From positions 47,070 through 111,069 of the forward strand of contig NZ_SIJK02000004.1 in the NCBI RefSeq assembly GCF_004762035.2: a stretch of 64,000 nt of DNA, read 5' to 3'. This DNA is from Candidatus Chloroploca mongolica (GTDB taxonomy: Bacteria; Chloroflexota; Chloroflexia; Chloroflexales; Chloroflexaceae). Position numbers and translations under genes: made by a program. Below, piece by piece: positions 26,363-35,252 of the stretch; position 1 is the first letter of the stretch, and each line of letters begins with the position of its first letter. Below the pieces are notes generated by a model, which made no database searches, was not told the origin of the DNA, and saw only the letters and a program-made list of their open reading frames with translations.

Positions 26363-26978
26363 ATACGAACGTGAGCTTGTGGCGCAGGGCTATCAGGTGA
26401 TTGCTGGTCTTGACGAGGCCGGTCGTGGGTGCTGGGCCGGGCCGGTCGTGGCGGCTGCGGTCGTCTTTCCGCGTGATCTGTTGATGGCCTCGGAGACTCT
26501 GCACGGCATTGACGACTCCAAGCGACTCTCTTCGCTTGCGCGTGAGCAGGGCTATGCTCAGGTGAGGCGATGGGCAACAGGTGTTGGTGTCGGTATTGTC
26601 CCGGCCTACCTGATTGATGCCTATGGCATCATTGCTGCGACGAGGCTGGCAATGACGGTTGCGCTGTTGCAGTTGCCCTGTCAACCTCACGCACTCTTGC
26701 TTGATGCCCTGGTCTTGCCAACGCTCCGCTTGCCACAGCAGCCGTTGATCAAAGGTGACGCCCGCTCACTCTCGATTGCTGCTGCCTCGCTGGTCGCCAA
26801 AGTGACCCGCGATCGCCTGATGCAGACTGCGGATCGGGCCTTTCCGGTGTACGGTTTTGCCGCGCACAAAGGCTATGGCACGGCTCGCCATCAACGCATG
26901 CTGGATCAACACGGCGCATGTGGGTTGCATCGGCGTACCTTTGCCCCGTTGCTTGCCCTGCACGCCGAGGGAGCCTGA
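26346..26978 (+). CDS. rnhB: Ribonuclease HII
   Basis: A 210-residue RNase HII that removes RNA from RNA-DNA hybrids and single ribonucleotides. The motifs are [20 protein letters not shown] with the Asp-Glu metal pair, [16 protein letters not shown] as the third acidic position, and [26 protein letters not shown] lies just upstream of the ATG at 26346. Length and motif order fit; it is cytoplasmic. Confidence 0.95.
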   Translation: MAPTCEYERELVAQGYQVIAGLDEAGRGCWAGPVVAAAVVFPRDLLMASETLHGIDDSKRLSSLAREQGYAQVRRWATGVGVGIVPAYLIDAYGIIAATRLAMTVALLQLPCQPHALLLDALVLPTLRLPQQPLIKGDARSLSIAAASLVAKVTRDRLMQTADRAFPVYGFAAHKGYGTARHQRMLDQHGACGLHRRTFAPLLALHAEGA

Positions 26979-26979
26979 C

Positions 26980-27357
26980 ATGCGGTTTCGTACCCACCTG
27001 ATCACCTCGTTGCTTCTCGGCGCGGTCTGCTATCCCCGGCAGCCTGTCCAGTTTGCGTCTGTCGTGGTCGGTGGTACGTTGATTGATCTTGATCATCTGG
27101 TGATCTATGCGATGCGTACTGGTGACTGGAGCATCGTTGGGGCGCTGCGGTATGATCGCTATCGTCACCTGCCGTTGCAGCCAGGTGATCATCGCCCGCG
27201 TTATGGTTTTTTGCGCTCGTGGTTGCATCGGCCCCTCTTGAGCCTGCCCCTCTGCTGGGGTCTCGCCTGGCGGTATCCTGCCTTGCGCCCGGTGGCCCTG
27301 GGGGTGACCCTGCATTTGATCCTTGATCGTCGCTGGAAGGGTTCTGTGGTACACTGA
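26980..27357 (+). CDS. Small membrane protein, metal-dependent hydrolase-like
   Basis: A 125-residue protein beginning 1 nt after rnhB. It has hydrophobic stretches (THLITSLLLGAVCYP and LLSLPLCWGLAWRYP) and a GGTLIDLDHLVIYAM motif like the Asp/His cluster of YdjM-type membrane-bound hydrolases. A conserved-looking HRPLLSLPL and a C-terminal HLILDRRW also carry His/Asp. The family link is tentative and no function is assigned. Confidence 0.5.
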   Translation: MRFRTHLITSLLLGAVCYPRQPVQFASVVVGGTLIDLDHLVIYAMRTGDWSIVGALRYDRYRHLPLQPGDHRPRYGFLRSWLHRPLLSLPLCWGLAWRYPALRPVALGVTLHLILDRRWKGSVVH

Positions 27358-27386
27358 AGATCAAGCAATGGAGAAGGGAGGCCAGG

Positions 27387-27884
27387 ATGGATGAATTCCT
27401 TGATCCGCTGGATTCCCAGCAGGAAGATCCCAGTGGTGAATTAGAGCGGCTTGCTCGTGAAGCACTGGAGGCACAAGCAGAGACGAATGATCCTATTGCG
27501 ACCCGCCAACGGTGCCAGCGTGTCATTGATCTCTATGCTGGTGGCTGGGTTCAGAATGAGCGTGACAATTTTCATGCCGCATGGGTGATGATTTGTGGTG
27601 AAAGTCAGGGCCATTTTAGCCTGGCGCAACTCTTTGCGCGCCGGTCGGCTGAACTTGGTGAAGATCGGGCTTGGACGTTGTGGGCGATGGCGTGGGATCG
27701 CTGGCTGGTAGCCGGAGGAAAACCACAACGCTTTGGTACCCAAATTATTAAACAGCACGGACGCTGGTCACTCGGTGTCGTTGATCCTGACATTAGTGAC
27801 CTCGAGCGTGCCCTTTTTGCTGTGCCCCCACTCTATGTGCAACTTCAGCGCGCCGAACAGTTGCAGCGCCAGGAGAATAACTGA
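27387..27884 (+). CDS. Hypothetical protein, DUF6624-like
   Basis: A 165-residue soluble, acidic protein. The section DNFHAAWVMICGESQGHF to AWDRWLVAGGKPQRFGTQII and PDISDLERALFAVPPL resembles the DUF6624 pattern, in which a protein searches its length for 'RFGTQ' and short helical elements. A GGGAGG-like Shine-Dalgarno precedes the ATG. It lies between a small membrane gene and a convergent MarR gene. No function is known to me. Confidence 0.5.
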   Translation: MDEFLDPLDSQQEDPSGELERLAREALEAQAETNDPIATRQRCQRVIDLYAGGWVQNERDNFHAAWVMICGESQGHFSLAQLFARRSAELGEDRAWTLWAMAWDRWLVAGGKPQRFGTQIIKQHGRWSLGVVDPDISDLERALFAVPPLYVQLQRAEQLQRQENN

Positions 27885-27934
27885 CCCGTCAAAACGCTGC
27901 GAGGATTTCCGTCCAGCAGCGTTTTGGCGGGTCA
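27882..27934. terminator. Bidirectional terminator hairpin
   Basis: TGACCCGTCAAAACGCTGC (27882-27900) pairs with 27916-27934 over 19 bp with one mismatch. It lies between two convergent genes, beginning at the stop of one, and provides A/T runs inside the stem for both directions. Confidence 0.75.
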
Positions 27935-27939
27935 GCAGG

Positions 27940-28431
27940 TCAGACAGTATCACATCTTTGCTCGGTATCAGGAGGCACTTCCTGGAGACCGGTGAAGAGT
28001 TGTTGCAACAGATCACGCAATTCATGAACCTGCGGCTGCGAGAGGGTTCGCATGCGGCGATGGACACCCGCATGATGGCGTGGTCGGATCTGGCGGAGTT
28101 TTTCCGCCCCGGCTTCGGTGAGACAGATCAGGCTCACCCGACGATCCTGCGGGTCGGGACGACGTTCGACAAACCCTTTGCTGATCAGGCGGTCGACGAT
28201 GCCGGTCAAATTGCTGTTGTCACAGAGCATGCGACTGCTGATTTCGCTCAGTGGAACCCCCTGGGCGTTGGCATAGGTCAAAATCATAAACTGAGGTACC
28301 GTCAGCGCCTCGCTACGTAAATCGTACCGATTGTAGGTCTCCATCATCGAACTAATCTGGCGGATCAGAGTGTACGCCTCAAGTTCAGGAGTGAGCAGTT
28401 CTGGTGAGGGTAGCTCAGAAGGCAGACTCAT
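27940..28431 (-). CDS. MarR-family transcriptional regulator
   Basis: A 163-residue MarR-type winged-helix repressor: LTVPQFMILTYANAQ, GVPLSEISSRMLCDNSNLTG (recognition helix), RLISKGFVERRPDPQDRRVS (wing, DRR motif) and a C-terminal dimerisation helix. ATG 28431 is used; an upstream in-frame extension runs through the AT-rich promoter region. It is divergent from a membrane-protein gene, with a perfect palindrome between them as a likely operator. The ligand is unknown. Confidence 0.88.
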   Translation of the reverse strand: MSLPSELPSPELLTPELEAYTLIRQISSMMETYNRYDLRSEALTVPQFMILTYANAQGVPLSEISSRMLCDNSNLTGIVDRLISKGFVERRPDPQDRRVSLICLTEAGAEKLRQIRPRHHAGVHRRMRTLSQPQVHELRDLLQQLFTGLQEVPPDTEQRCDTV

Positions 28432-28485
28432 AACGTGACTTTCGTATACTGTTTCGAATGAGACAATTTGAGGAACACTCTTTTG

Positions 28486-28499
28486 ATAGTTCAAACTAT
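28486..28499. promoter_or_regulatory. Palindromic operator candidate for the MarR regulator
   Basis: ATAGTT-CA-AACTAT is a perfect 6+2+6 palindrome in the AT-rich gap between the divergent marR and membrane-protein genes. It overlaps a TATAGT -10-like sequence on the minus strand. Confidence 0.5.
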
Positions 28500-28605
28500 A
28501 ACATGTTTTACCGCACAATGTCAATAAGTCATACATGCTTTGCACAGTAAATCTGTGCAGAATGTTGGACAAGCATGAAACCTTTCTGGGGTGAGGAGGA
28601 CGTGT

Positions 28606-29469
28606 ATGCTCTCGGCGAGTTCACCAGTGCCGCGTTTTGATCGCATTGTTTCGCTGATCTTTGTGATCTTGATCGGTCTGGGGGTGATTTTTCTTATTGA
28701 TGGGAATCCTGACACCCTGCGGATTGTGCCGGGAGGCGATCTGCCAACGATTACCCTGTCGTGGTTTCTGGTTGCGTTGCTGACCGTCATTACGAGTGCC
28801 GCTGCCGATCTGTTGGCCCGGGCGCATCCACAGTTGCAGACACGTACGTTGCCCGAGGTCAACCTTGGCTTTGTGCGTTTTGAGGTAGTGCCCAACTTCT
28901 GGGTGTTGCCCTCGCTGAGTGTGGTTGGCTCGTTTGCGTTCTTTCGCCTCTTTAGCAATGCCTTCGAGGGCCTGGCTTTTGTGCTGGCCCTGGTTGCTGC
29001 TGGCAGTTCGCTTTTGATCGTGTTGCTTGCCCAGCATTATGTGCTTGATCGTACGCCCAGGGTCAGTCAACTTGCGCAGGTGGTCTTGCAAGCGGTGGGC
29101 TATCTGCTGGCGTTTGGTATCTTTAGTGCGGTGAGTTATACGGGCTATCGTACGCTCTATTCAGCCTCGATGATTGGGTTGACTGGTGCGCTGCTTGCCT
29201 ATGCGTTGCTGGCGTTTCATCCGCGTACCAGCACGGTGCTCTTAGCGCTGCTTGTTGGTCTCGTGCTTGCTGAGGCGACGTGGGCGCTGAATTACTGGGC
29301 TACCTCTTTTTTGATCGCCGGAACAGTGCTGCTGGTGCTCTTTTATGTGGTGGTCAGTCTGTTGCAACATCAGGCTGCCGGTCGCCTGCAGCGCCGGATG
29401 TTGCTGGAGTACGGCGTGCTGGGTGGGGCTCTCTTTGTGACGATTGCCTATGTTGCGTTATTGATCTAG
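28606..29469 (+). CDS. Polytopic membrane protein, DUF5656-like
   Basis: A 287-residue protein with about eight membrane helices and no charged catalytic cluster. It looks like the DUF5656 membrane proteins common in Chloroflexi, but I cannot confirm the family. ATG 28606 follows GAGGAGG. It is transcribed away from the MarR gene and may be its target, for example as a transporter-like or envelope protein. Its end overlaps the convergent CobW-type gene by 12 nt. Confidence 0.5.
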   Translation: MLSASSPVPRFDRIVSLIFVILIGLGVIFLIDGNPDTLRIVPGGDLPTITLSWFLVALLTVITSAAADLLARAHPQLQTRTLPEVNLGFVRFEVVPNFWVLPSLSVVGSFAFFRLFSNAFEGLAFVLALVAAGSSLLIVLLAQHYVLDRTPRVSQLAQVVLQAVGYLLAFGIFSAVSYTGYRTLYSASMIGLTGALLAYALLAFHPRTSTVLLALLVGLVLAEATWALNYWATSFLIAGTVLLVLFYVVVSLLQHQAAGRLQRRMLLEYGVLGGALFVTIAYVALLI

Positions 29470-30417
29470 CAGTTCGTCGTACCGCTGGCGCCAATGAATA
29501 GCCCGCTCGGTCGCGTCGGCACAGGTGTCCAGGTTGGCAAAGATCTGCGCGGCCAGCGGTTCGAGTTCAGGCCCAATTAGGATGAGTCGGTTGAGCGGTT
29601 GCTGGTGCCGTTGAGGTCGTATGCTGGTGAGGCTGTGCCGTCCAAAGACGTGGTGGACTTCGTTGGGCCACGGGGCATCAGTGCAGTGAACGAGGCCCTT
29701 GGCCCGGTAGATCCGATCTGGCAGGCTCGCCAGGGTTTGCTCAAACGCACTGCGTATCAGGGGCGTGTCGTTGCTCCACGTGAGCGAAGTAAACCCGTCT
29801 TGCGTGCGGTGCCCGGTGTACGCGGGCGGGTCTTCCCCTTCCATCCGAAGGCTAAAGAGCAACTCAGCAGGAACGTGGCCCTGGACAGTTGGGACAAGCG
29901 CGGCACGGGCATTGATGCGTTGCACCTCTTCGCTGACCTGTTCGCGTTCTTTTGCAGAAATAAGATCAGTTTTGTTGAGAATAATCAGATCGGCTGCCCG
30001 CAGTTGCCAGGCAGTGACTGGCGAGGCGGCGAGGGCTGCTGCGAGATTGGCGGCATCAACCACCGTCACAATGGCATCGAGGGGCAGTTCGGCGGCTCGG
30101 ATGCGGCGCACCAGGCCCCCTGGCTCAGCGAGGCCACTGGTTTCGACCAGGATTTGCTCGGGATGGTAGTCAAGCAATTCTTCGACGGCCAGCAGGAAAT
30201 CCGAGCCTGCTTCGCAACAGACGCAGCCTCCGGCGAGTTCAACGATCGGGGCGTGACCGCTGCGGGCGAGCGTTGCGCCATCCAGGCCGATCTGCCCAAA
30301 TTCGTTGACAATTACGCCCAGCCGCCGACGCGGGCTTCCCTCTGCCACCAGTCTGCGCACGAGCGTTGTTTTGCCACTGCCCAGAAAGCCTGTCACGAGT
30401 GTCAACGGTGTTTGCAT
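29458..30417 (-). CDS. CobW/COG0523-family GTPase (metallochaperone)
   Basis: A 319-residue G3E GTPase: Walker A TGFLGSGKTT, NEFGQIGLDG, the metal-binding GGCVCC motif, ETSGLAEP and NKTDL. The C-terminal CobW domain has GLVHCTDAP and a His-rich RPQRHQQPL stretch. Such proteins supply Zn or Co to target enzymes. No Zur box or cobalamin gene is visible beside it, so the metal is not assigned. It precedes no obvious partner gene. Confidence 0.88.
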   Translation of the reverse strand: MQTPLTLVTGFLGSGKTTLVRRLVAEGSPRRRLGVIVNEFGQIGLDGATLARSGHAPIVELAGGCVCCEAGSDFLLAVEELLDYHPEQILVETSGLAEPGGLVRRIRAAELPLDAIVTVVDAANLAAALAASPVTAWQLRAADLIILNKTDLISAKEREQVSEEVQRINARAALVPTVQGHVPAELLFSLRMEGEDPPAYTGHRTQDGFTSLTWSNDTPLIRSAFEQTLASLPDRIYRAKGLVHCTDAPWPNEVHHVFGRHSLTSIRPQRHQQPLNRLILIGPELEPLAAQIFANLDTCADATERAIHWRQRYDELLDQ

Positions 30418-30425
30418 AGTTCAAC

Positions 30426-31580
30426 CTACCAGCGACAATCAACCGAACGACAATCGTCGCCTGCATAGCCGGTCAATTCGACATAGCCGCGCCCACTAAG
30501 GGGTTGCCCGCCCTGTGAACCGCGGACATCCACCGCGCCTTCCCAGTAGATAAGCGTGACGGGTAACTCCTGGTCACGCAACACGGGTTGGATGGTGAGT
30601 TCGAGGGCAAGCTCGGGAATGGTCATCCGCCAGCCCGATGGGTAGACAGCCCCGCTACGCGGGCTACGCCAGGTGTCGAGCACGTCGATGGTCACTGGAG
30701 CTTGATCCAGGATGCGTATCGTGCCGTCCGCCTCGACGAGTGAGCCGAGGCGATAGCTAATTGCATCGGCGGTTCGCACCTGTGCGTACATTATTTCGCG
30801 TCCATCATCAAGCTGAATGCTGAACCAGTCCCACCCGACGGCCCCATCTTCAAGGGCACTGGTGCCCCATTCGTGATCCATCCAACTGAATCCGGTAACC
30901 GCATACTGTGCGTCGCCGATGCGCACGGTGCCGTTTGTCGCCATCCGGGTCAGCGAATAGTAGAACGAGGCATTGCCGAGGGTCGAACCCTTCTGGCTCA
31001 AGCCTTGGTCGCCCTGAAGCGCCGGAGCTTTGCGGCTCACGAGGGTCAGATCGAGGGCAACATCCGCTTCGGCGGCGCGGAGGCGCATTGTCATCCCCTC
31101 GGGGCCACTTCCCTCGGCTGACCAATCTTCGAGGAAGACCCGAAACGGCTCACCCGACGCCCCGGCGAGGCCGACTGCATCGCGGCTGAAGCGTTCGAAG
31201 GCATAAAAGCGCCCATTCGCCACATCACTGAGCGCCAGATGAGCCATATAGATCGCACTGGTTCCCCAGGGCGAAGCCCGTTCGGGCGGCTCAGGCGTCA
31301 GCGCACTACGAAAAAAAGTCAACTGATAACCGAAACGGCGCTCACCGGCGTCAAGGTTGCCTGTATAGTACCACCATTCAATCGCATACTCAGGGTGAGG
31401 GCCGTGATCCTGTGGGAAGACAAAGGGACGTGGTTCGAGCACCCGGGCAAACCCACTGTCACTTCCACGGTTGATGGCCTCAACCGCATCGAGGCGCGCC
31501 GTAATTGAGGGTGGCGGAGCGGTGCAGCCTGTGATCAACAGGATACCAATGAAAATGAGCCAATAGGGCATATCTTTCAC
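30426..31580 (-). CDS. CrtC/AttH-like lipoprotein (carotenoid 1,2-hydratase-like)
   Basis: A 384-residue lipoprotein with a lipobox LLITGC at residues 14-19. The body matches the AttH/CrtC-like two-domain fold: EYAIEWWYYTGNL, YMAHLALSDV, GFSWMDHEWGTSAL and GWDWFSIQLDDGREI. CrtC hydrates carotenoids; other members are transport-linked with unknown substrates. Export as a lipoprotein argues against cytoplasmic carotenoid synthesis, so the CrtC name stays tentative. The GTG start at 31580 or the ATG at 31571 are both possible. Confidence 0.75.
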   Translation of the reverse strand: MKDMPYWLIFIGILLITGCTAPPPSITARLDAVEAINRGSDSGFARVLEPRPFVFPQDHGPHPEYAIEWWYYTGNLDAGERRFGYQLTFFRSALTPEPPERASPWGTSAIYMAHLALSDVANGRFYAFERFSRDAVGLAGASGEPFRVFLEDWSAEGSGPEGMTMRLRAAEADVALDLTLVSRKAPALQGDQGLSQKGSTLGNASFYYSLTRMATNGTVRIGDAQYAVTGFSWMDHEWGTSALEDGAVGWDWFSIQLDDGREIMYAQVRTADAISYRLGSLVEADGTIRILDQAPVTIDVLDTWRSPRSGAVYPSGWRMTIPELALELTIQPVLRDQELPVTLIYWEGAVDVRGSQGGQPLSGRGYVELTGYAGDDCRSVDCRW

Positions 31581-31634
31581 GCTCTTCTAGCGGTATATGG
31601 TGTATCGACCTATTCATTGTACCTGGATTTTGTT

Positions 31635-32117
31635 ATGCTTGACGACCAACCTGAAGATCAGGCGCGTGTGCTTGTTGTCATTGTGCCACAGCCACGTGAT
31701 CTGGCCCTTGCTCGTGACGATGGCTGGTATCGCGTGCCCCTGGCCCATACACCGGCGCAGTTTGCCGCTGACTACCTGGCCTTTTATCAGACGGCGGCCT
31801 TTGGCGACGAGCGCTGGTCAATTCGCTTGTATGCCGAAGTCTTGCGCTACACAATCCAGACGCGGCGCGAATTATTGCCCGACGAACCGGATCATCCGCG
31901 GGCCAACGAGCGCTACTATCGCGTCACCCTGGGGCCTTTGCGCGAACTGCCCTTGCCCATACCATCGGCGCGCCTGCGGCGGGTCGTTTTTATTGCGACC
32001 ACCTTTGGGCAACTACGCCGGGCCAGCGATCTGCGTGAACTCTATCACCCGGATGAAGACGACCTGCCTGACGATGATCTCTGGGGGGCAGGGTTGGCAG
32101 GACGCACGTTGCGCTAA
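31635..32117 (+). CDS. Hypothetical protein
   Basis: A 160-residue soluble protein with no family I can name. Visible features are RVLVVIVPQPRDLALARDDG near the N-terminus, an aromatic-rich LAFYQTAAFGDERWSIRLY segment, and an acidic C-terminus (YHPDEDDLPDDDLWG). ATG 31635 is preferred over a TTG 18 nt upstream. The body looks like proteins that recur in Chloroflexi next to housekeeping genes. It precedes the pterin gene leader. Confidence 0.55.
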   Translation: MLDDQPEDQARVLVVIVPQPRDLALARDDGWYRVPLAHTPAQFAADYLAFYQTAAFGDERWSIRLYAEVLRYTIQTRRELLPDEPDHPRANERYYRVTLGPLRELPLPIPSARLRRVVFIATTFGQLRRASDLRELYHPDEDDLPDDDLWGAGLAGRTLR

Positions 32118-32142
32118 AGAGATGCAAGCGTCCTATTTAATC

Positions 32143-32182
32143 CTGTGCAAGTACTTGACAAATTCTGTGCAAGTGGTATCGT
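32143..32182 (+). promoter_or_regulatory. folE-region promoter flanked by direct repeats
   Basis: TTGACA at 32155-32160 is followed after 16 nt by TATCGT at 32177-32182, with a TG extended -10. CTGTGCAAGT occurs twice (32143-32152 and 32165-32174), 22 bp apart, flanking the -35, which suggests a dimeric regulator site on one DNA face. Confidence 0.5.
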
Positions 32183-32189
32183 TAATAAC

Positions 32190-32235
32190 GGCGCTGTGAT
32201 ATAAAGAATGATTTGTGGCAGCGCATTTTAGCGCC
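32190..32235 (+). promoter_or_regulatory. Possible alternative-pairing leader
   Basis: GGCGCTG (32190-32196) can pair with CAGCGC (32219-32224) or with AGCGCC (32230-32235). This is the minimum needed for an attenuator-like switch, but no known riboswitch consensus was recognised. Confidence 0.25.
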
Positions 32236-32273
32236 CCGACTGACGCAAAGATCCTGTAGAGAAAGAAGCGACT

Positions 32274-32479
32274 ATGGTTCAGGCGACGCGTCGTTTTGAG
32301 TTTTCCGCCGCGCATCGGTACTGGTATACTGATGGGAGTGCCGAAGAGAATCAGTGTGTCTTTGGGGCTTCCACGAGTCCGTATGGGCATGAGGAGTTCG
32401 CCCCCCTTTCGAAGGCCGTTTGCGCCACCTGAAACTGTGGGAGACGCGCAAGAATATCTTTGAGTACGCTGTCGCGTAA
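32274..32479 (+). pseudogene. 6-pyruvoyl-tetrahydropterin synthase-family remnant (QueD-like)
   Basis: From ATG 32274 the frame reads RRFEFSAAHRYWYT, then EENQCVFGASTSPYGHE, matching the PTPS/QueD N-terminus with its first zinc His (AAH). The second zinc motif (normally YGHGHNY) is cut after YGH. After a stop, another frame reads LRHLKLWETRKNIFEYAVA, like the family C-terminus, up to TAA at 32477-32479. About two thirds of a normal 120-140-residue protein is missing, so the gene has an internal deletion plus a frameshift. Its stop abuts an ATG in frame with folE. Confidence 0.75.
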
Positions 32480-32548
32480 ATGACTGAAGTAATTGCTGGC
32501 AATGGTTGCCAGGATATCGTCGAGAAGATTGAAGAGGAAACAAACCTA

Positions 32549-33268
32549 ATGGGTATGCATAACGGGAACGGACACAACGGGAACGGACACAATGGCAATG
32601 GGCACCATCATCGAAGTGTCGATGAACTTGATGGACACGACTACGATTTGTTGATTGTGCCGGGGCGTGGCAAGCTTGAGGGTGTGACCTACACCTCTGA
32701 CCCGCAGATCGAGGGGGCAGTGCGCGAGATCCTCGACGGGATCGGTGAGCAGCCGGATCGTGAGGGTTTGCTCAAGACGCCTTCGCGGGTCGCCAAGATG
32801 TATGCCGAGTTGACCGCTGGCTATCATATCGATCCCGCAGCGTTGATCAACGACGCCATCTTTACGGTTGGCTATGATGAGATGGTGGTGGTCAAGAATA
32901 TTGATTTCTACAGCCTGTGTGAGCACCACATGCTGCCGTTTATGGGTCAGGTGCATGTGGCCTACATTCCCAATGGCAAAGTGGTTGGCCTGAGCAAAAT
33001 TCCGCGCATTGTCGAGATGTTTGCCCGGCGCTTGCAGGTGCAAGAGCGTATGACCGTGCAGATCGCCGACTTCATCAACGAGCACCTCGAGCCGCAGGGT
33101 GTCGCGGTGGTCGCCGAAGGGGTGCATATGTGTTCGGTGATGCGTGGTGTCAAGAAGGCCAACGCGAGCATGGTCACTTCGGCGATGCGTGGCGTCTTCC
33201 GCGATGACTCCAAGACTCGCGGCGAGTTCATGGCTCACGTTGGTCGTTCGCGTTCATTTGAAGCGTAA
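32549..33268 (+). CDS. folE: GTP cyclohydrolase I
   Basis: A 239-residue GTP cyclohydrolase I, the first step to dihydroneopterin triphosphate. It has [20 protein letters not shown], the zinc/active-site [33 protein letters not shown] and HMCSVMRGV. The start used here is ATG 32549 (GAGGAA lies 10 nt before); an earlier in-frame ATG at 32480 directly abuts the pseudogene stop and cannot be excluded. The N-terminus carries a [18 protein letters not shown] tract. Downstream is a palindromic terminator. Confidence 0.93.
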   Translation: MGMHNGNGHNGNGHNGNGHHHRSVDELDGHDYDLLIVPGRGKLEGVTYTSDPQIEGAVREILDGIGEQPDREGLLKTPSRVAKMYAELTAGYHIDPAALINDAIFTVGYDEMVVVKNIDFYSLCEHHMLPFMGQVHVAYIPNGKVVGLSKIPRIVEMFARRLQVQERMTVQIADFINEHLEPQGVAVVAEGVHMCSVMRGVKKANASMVTSAMRGVFRDDSKTRGEFMAHVGRSRSFEA

Positions 33269-33329
33269 TGTACTCTATCGGCCACGTTGTTGGTCGCCTC
33301 TAAAACCTGTACTCAACTTCCTGCAATTG

Positions 33330-33360
33330 ACCTTGCTGGGGCCGTAGGCCCCAGCAAGGT
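33330..33360. terminator. folE terminator hairpin (GTA-loop palindrome)
   Basis: A perfect 14-bp inverted repeat, 33330-33343 with 33347-33360, GTA loop and GGGGCC-GTA-GGCCCC core. It seems to be the second hairpin of the two-hairpin family with its own longer arms. Confidence 0.75.
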
Positions 33361-33478
33361 CGCAACAAATCTCCTCATCAACCAAGATCAAATATGTTAT
33401 CCTATGCACATGCCAGCGAACCATAGCCCGTGGCAGGGTTCGTTGGTACGTTTCAGCTTAGTGTAAGGAGAATGACCT

Positions 33479-34324
33479 ATGCGACGGTTGGCGATGGTGA
33501 CTCTTGTGGGCCTGTTGCTCGTGCTGGTTGCGGCGTGTGGGGGGCAACCCGCCGTTGCTCCGGCACCGACAAGTGTGCCAGGCACAGATTCTTCTACCCA
33601 GACGGAAGGTGGCTTGCCCGATCTCGGGGGTCGCAGTGTGACGATTGCAGTCGAAAATGCGTATCCTCCCTTCAACTATATCAATCCCCAGACGGGGCAG
33701 GGTGAAGGGTGGGATTACGATGCCTGGAATGAGATTTGCCGCCTTTTGAACTGCACGCCAGTCTATCAAGAGGCTTCATGGGAGGGGATGATCCAGGCGG
33801 TCAGCAACGGGCAGTTTGATGCGGCTGCCGATGGCATTACGATCACCGAAGAGCGTGCCCAGCAGGTCGATTTCTCGGATGGCTACATTCAGATCAGCCA
33901 GCGCTTGCTTGCCCTGGTTGGCGAGGATCGCTTTGCGAGCATGGATGATTTCATTGCCAATGAGAGTCTGTTGCTTGGGACGCAGACTGGTACGACCAAC
34001 TATGAGACGGCGCGGAACCTGTTGCCCGAGAACCGCATCCAGGCCTTTGAGCAGTTCCCCTTTGCCGTTGCCGCGCTGCTCAATGGCGATGTCGCCGCCG
34101 TTATTATGGATGAAACCGCCGGGCAGGGCTATGTTGGCACGAATGCCGACCGCCTCGAGTTGATCGGCCCGTCGATCTCGAGTGATGAACTCGGTTTCAT
34201 CTTCCCCAGGGGCAGCGATCTCGTTGAGCCAGTCAATTTGGCCCTCGCCGAGATGCGCAGCAGTGGCAAACTCGATGAGTTGGCGGCGCGCTACTTTAGC
34301 GATGACTTCAAATTGCCCGAGTAG
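33479..34324 (+). CDS. Polar amino-acid ABC transporter substrate-binding lipoprotein
   Basis: A 281-residue solute-binding protein of the family-3 (Lys/Arg/Orn-His-Gln) type. A signal peptide ends in LLVLVAAC, a lipobox at residue 20, followed by a linker rich in Ala, Pro and Thr. [20 protein letters not shown] begins the binding fold, and [20 protein letters not shown] and [18 protein letters not shown] continue it. It would capture an amino acid at the cell surface for the permease and ATPase genes downstream. Confidence 0.92.
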   Translation: MRRLAMVTLVGLLLVLVAACGGQPAVAPAPTSVPGTDSSTQTEGGLPDLGGRSVTIAVENAYPPFNYINPQTGQGEGWDYDAWNEICRLLNCTPVYQEASWEGMIQAVSNGQFDAAADGITITEERAQQVDFSDGYIQISQRLLALVGEDRFASMDDFIANESLLLGTQTGTTNYETARNLLPENRIQAFEQFPFAVAALLNGDVAAVIMDETAGQGYVGTNADRLELIGPSISSDELGFIFPRGSDLVEPVNLALAEMRSSGKLDELAARYFSDDFKLPE

Positions 34325-34362
34325 GGTCTTTTTGGTGACGCGCAGCATGTGGTAGATGGTCA

Positions 34363-34399
34363 GTCAGCGTCGGAAACCTGCACGGTCTCCGACGCTGAC
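34363..34399 (+). terminator. Intra-operon hairpin (attenuator)
   Basis: GTCAGCGTCGGA (34363-34374) pairs perfectly with TCCGACGCTGAC (34388-34399) over 12 bp. It lies between the binding-protein and permease genes, where partial termination would give more binding protein than membrane protein. Confidence 0.65.
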
Positions 34400-34447
34400 G
34401 GTAGAATCTACCGGCAAGACATGCTTCTGAGCCAGAGGAAATGCTGT

Positions 34448-35248
34448 ATGACGGTTGACCACGAGCGTCCCGAGATCCAGCCCCGTCCGCGTGACCTTCG
34501 TGCCCATTTGGATGAGTTTCCCTGGTGGCTGCTGATCATTCTGTCGGTCATTGGGTACATGGTAGTTCAGATTATTGTTGATCCGATCTATCGTAATATT
34601 TTCAATACGATCCTCCAGGGCCTCTCTACTACCCTCTATGTAACGGCAATCTCGTTTGTCTTTGCGCTTATTTTCGGCCTGTTCCTTGGGCTTGGTCGTG
34701 TCTCGAACAGTGTTATCCTGCGCAATCTCTCGATTACCTATATTGAGTTCATTCGTGGCGTGCCAATGCTCGTGCTGATCTTTACGATCTCGTATGCGGT
34801 TGTGCCGCTCCTCGCACGTACCTTTGGTTTGCCCAATAATGCCATCTCGTTGACATCACGGGCGATTATTGCGCTGGTCTTGATCTATGGAGCCTATATT
34901 GCCGAGGTCTTTCGGGCTGGGATCGAGGCGATTGGGCGTGGGCAGATGGAGGCCGGTCGTTCGCTTGGGATGTCGCGCTGGCAGACGATGCTCTATGTTA
35001 TTTTGCCCCAGGCTACCCGCAATATGCTGCCGGCACTTGGCAATGATCTGATTGCCTTGCTCAAAGATACATCACTGGTATCGGTGCTTGGTGTACGCGA
35101 AATTACGCAGGTCTCGCGGCTGTCGGTCAGTACGTCGTTTCGCTATGAAGAGACCTATTTCATTCTGACGCTCTTTTATCTGAGCATGACGCTCATCCTC
35201 TCGTTGCTGCTCCAATGGATCCAGCGTCGCGCCAAAATCAAAAGGTAG
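34448..35248 (+). CDS. Polar amino-acid ABC transporter permease
   Basis: A 266-residue HisMQ-type permease with five or more membrane helices. It carries the family signature segments [35 protein letters not shown] and the EAA loop [21 protein letters not shown] 34448 follows AGAGGAA. An upstream in-frame ATG lies before the hairpin and is not used. It forms the membrane channel with the ATPase that follows at once. Confidence 0.92.
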   Translation: MTVDHERPEIQPRPRDLRAHLDEFPWWLLIILSVIGYMVVQIIVDPIYRNIFNTILQGLSTTLYVTAISFVFALIFGLFLGLGRVSNSVILRNLSITYIEFIRGVPMLVLIFTISYAVVPLLARTFGLPNNAISLTSRAIIALVLIYGAYIAEVFRAGIEAIGRGQMEAGRSLGMSRWQTMLYVILPQATRNMLPALGNDLIALLKDTSLVSVLGVREITQVSRLSVSTSFRYEETYFILTLFYLSMTLILSLLLQWIQRRAKIKR

Positions 35249-35252
35249 TGTG

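Noticed and set aside
32555..32611. Short tandem DNA repeats as a CRISPR-like array
   Set aside because: They are three 15-nt coding repeats in frame with FolE, without spacers.
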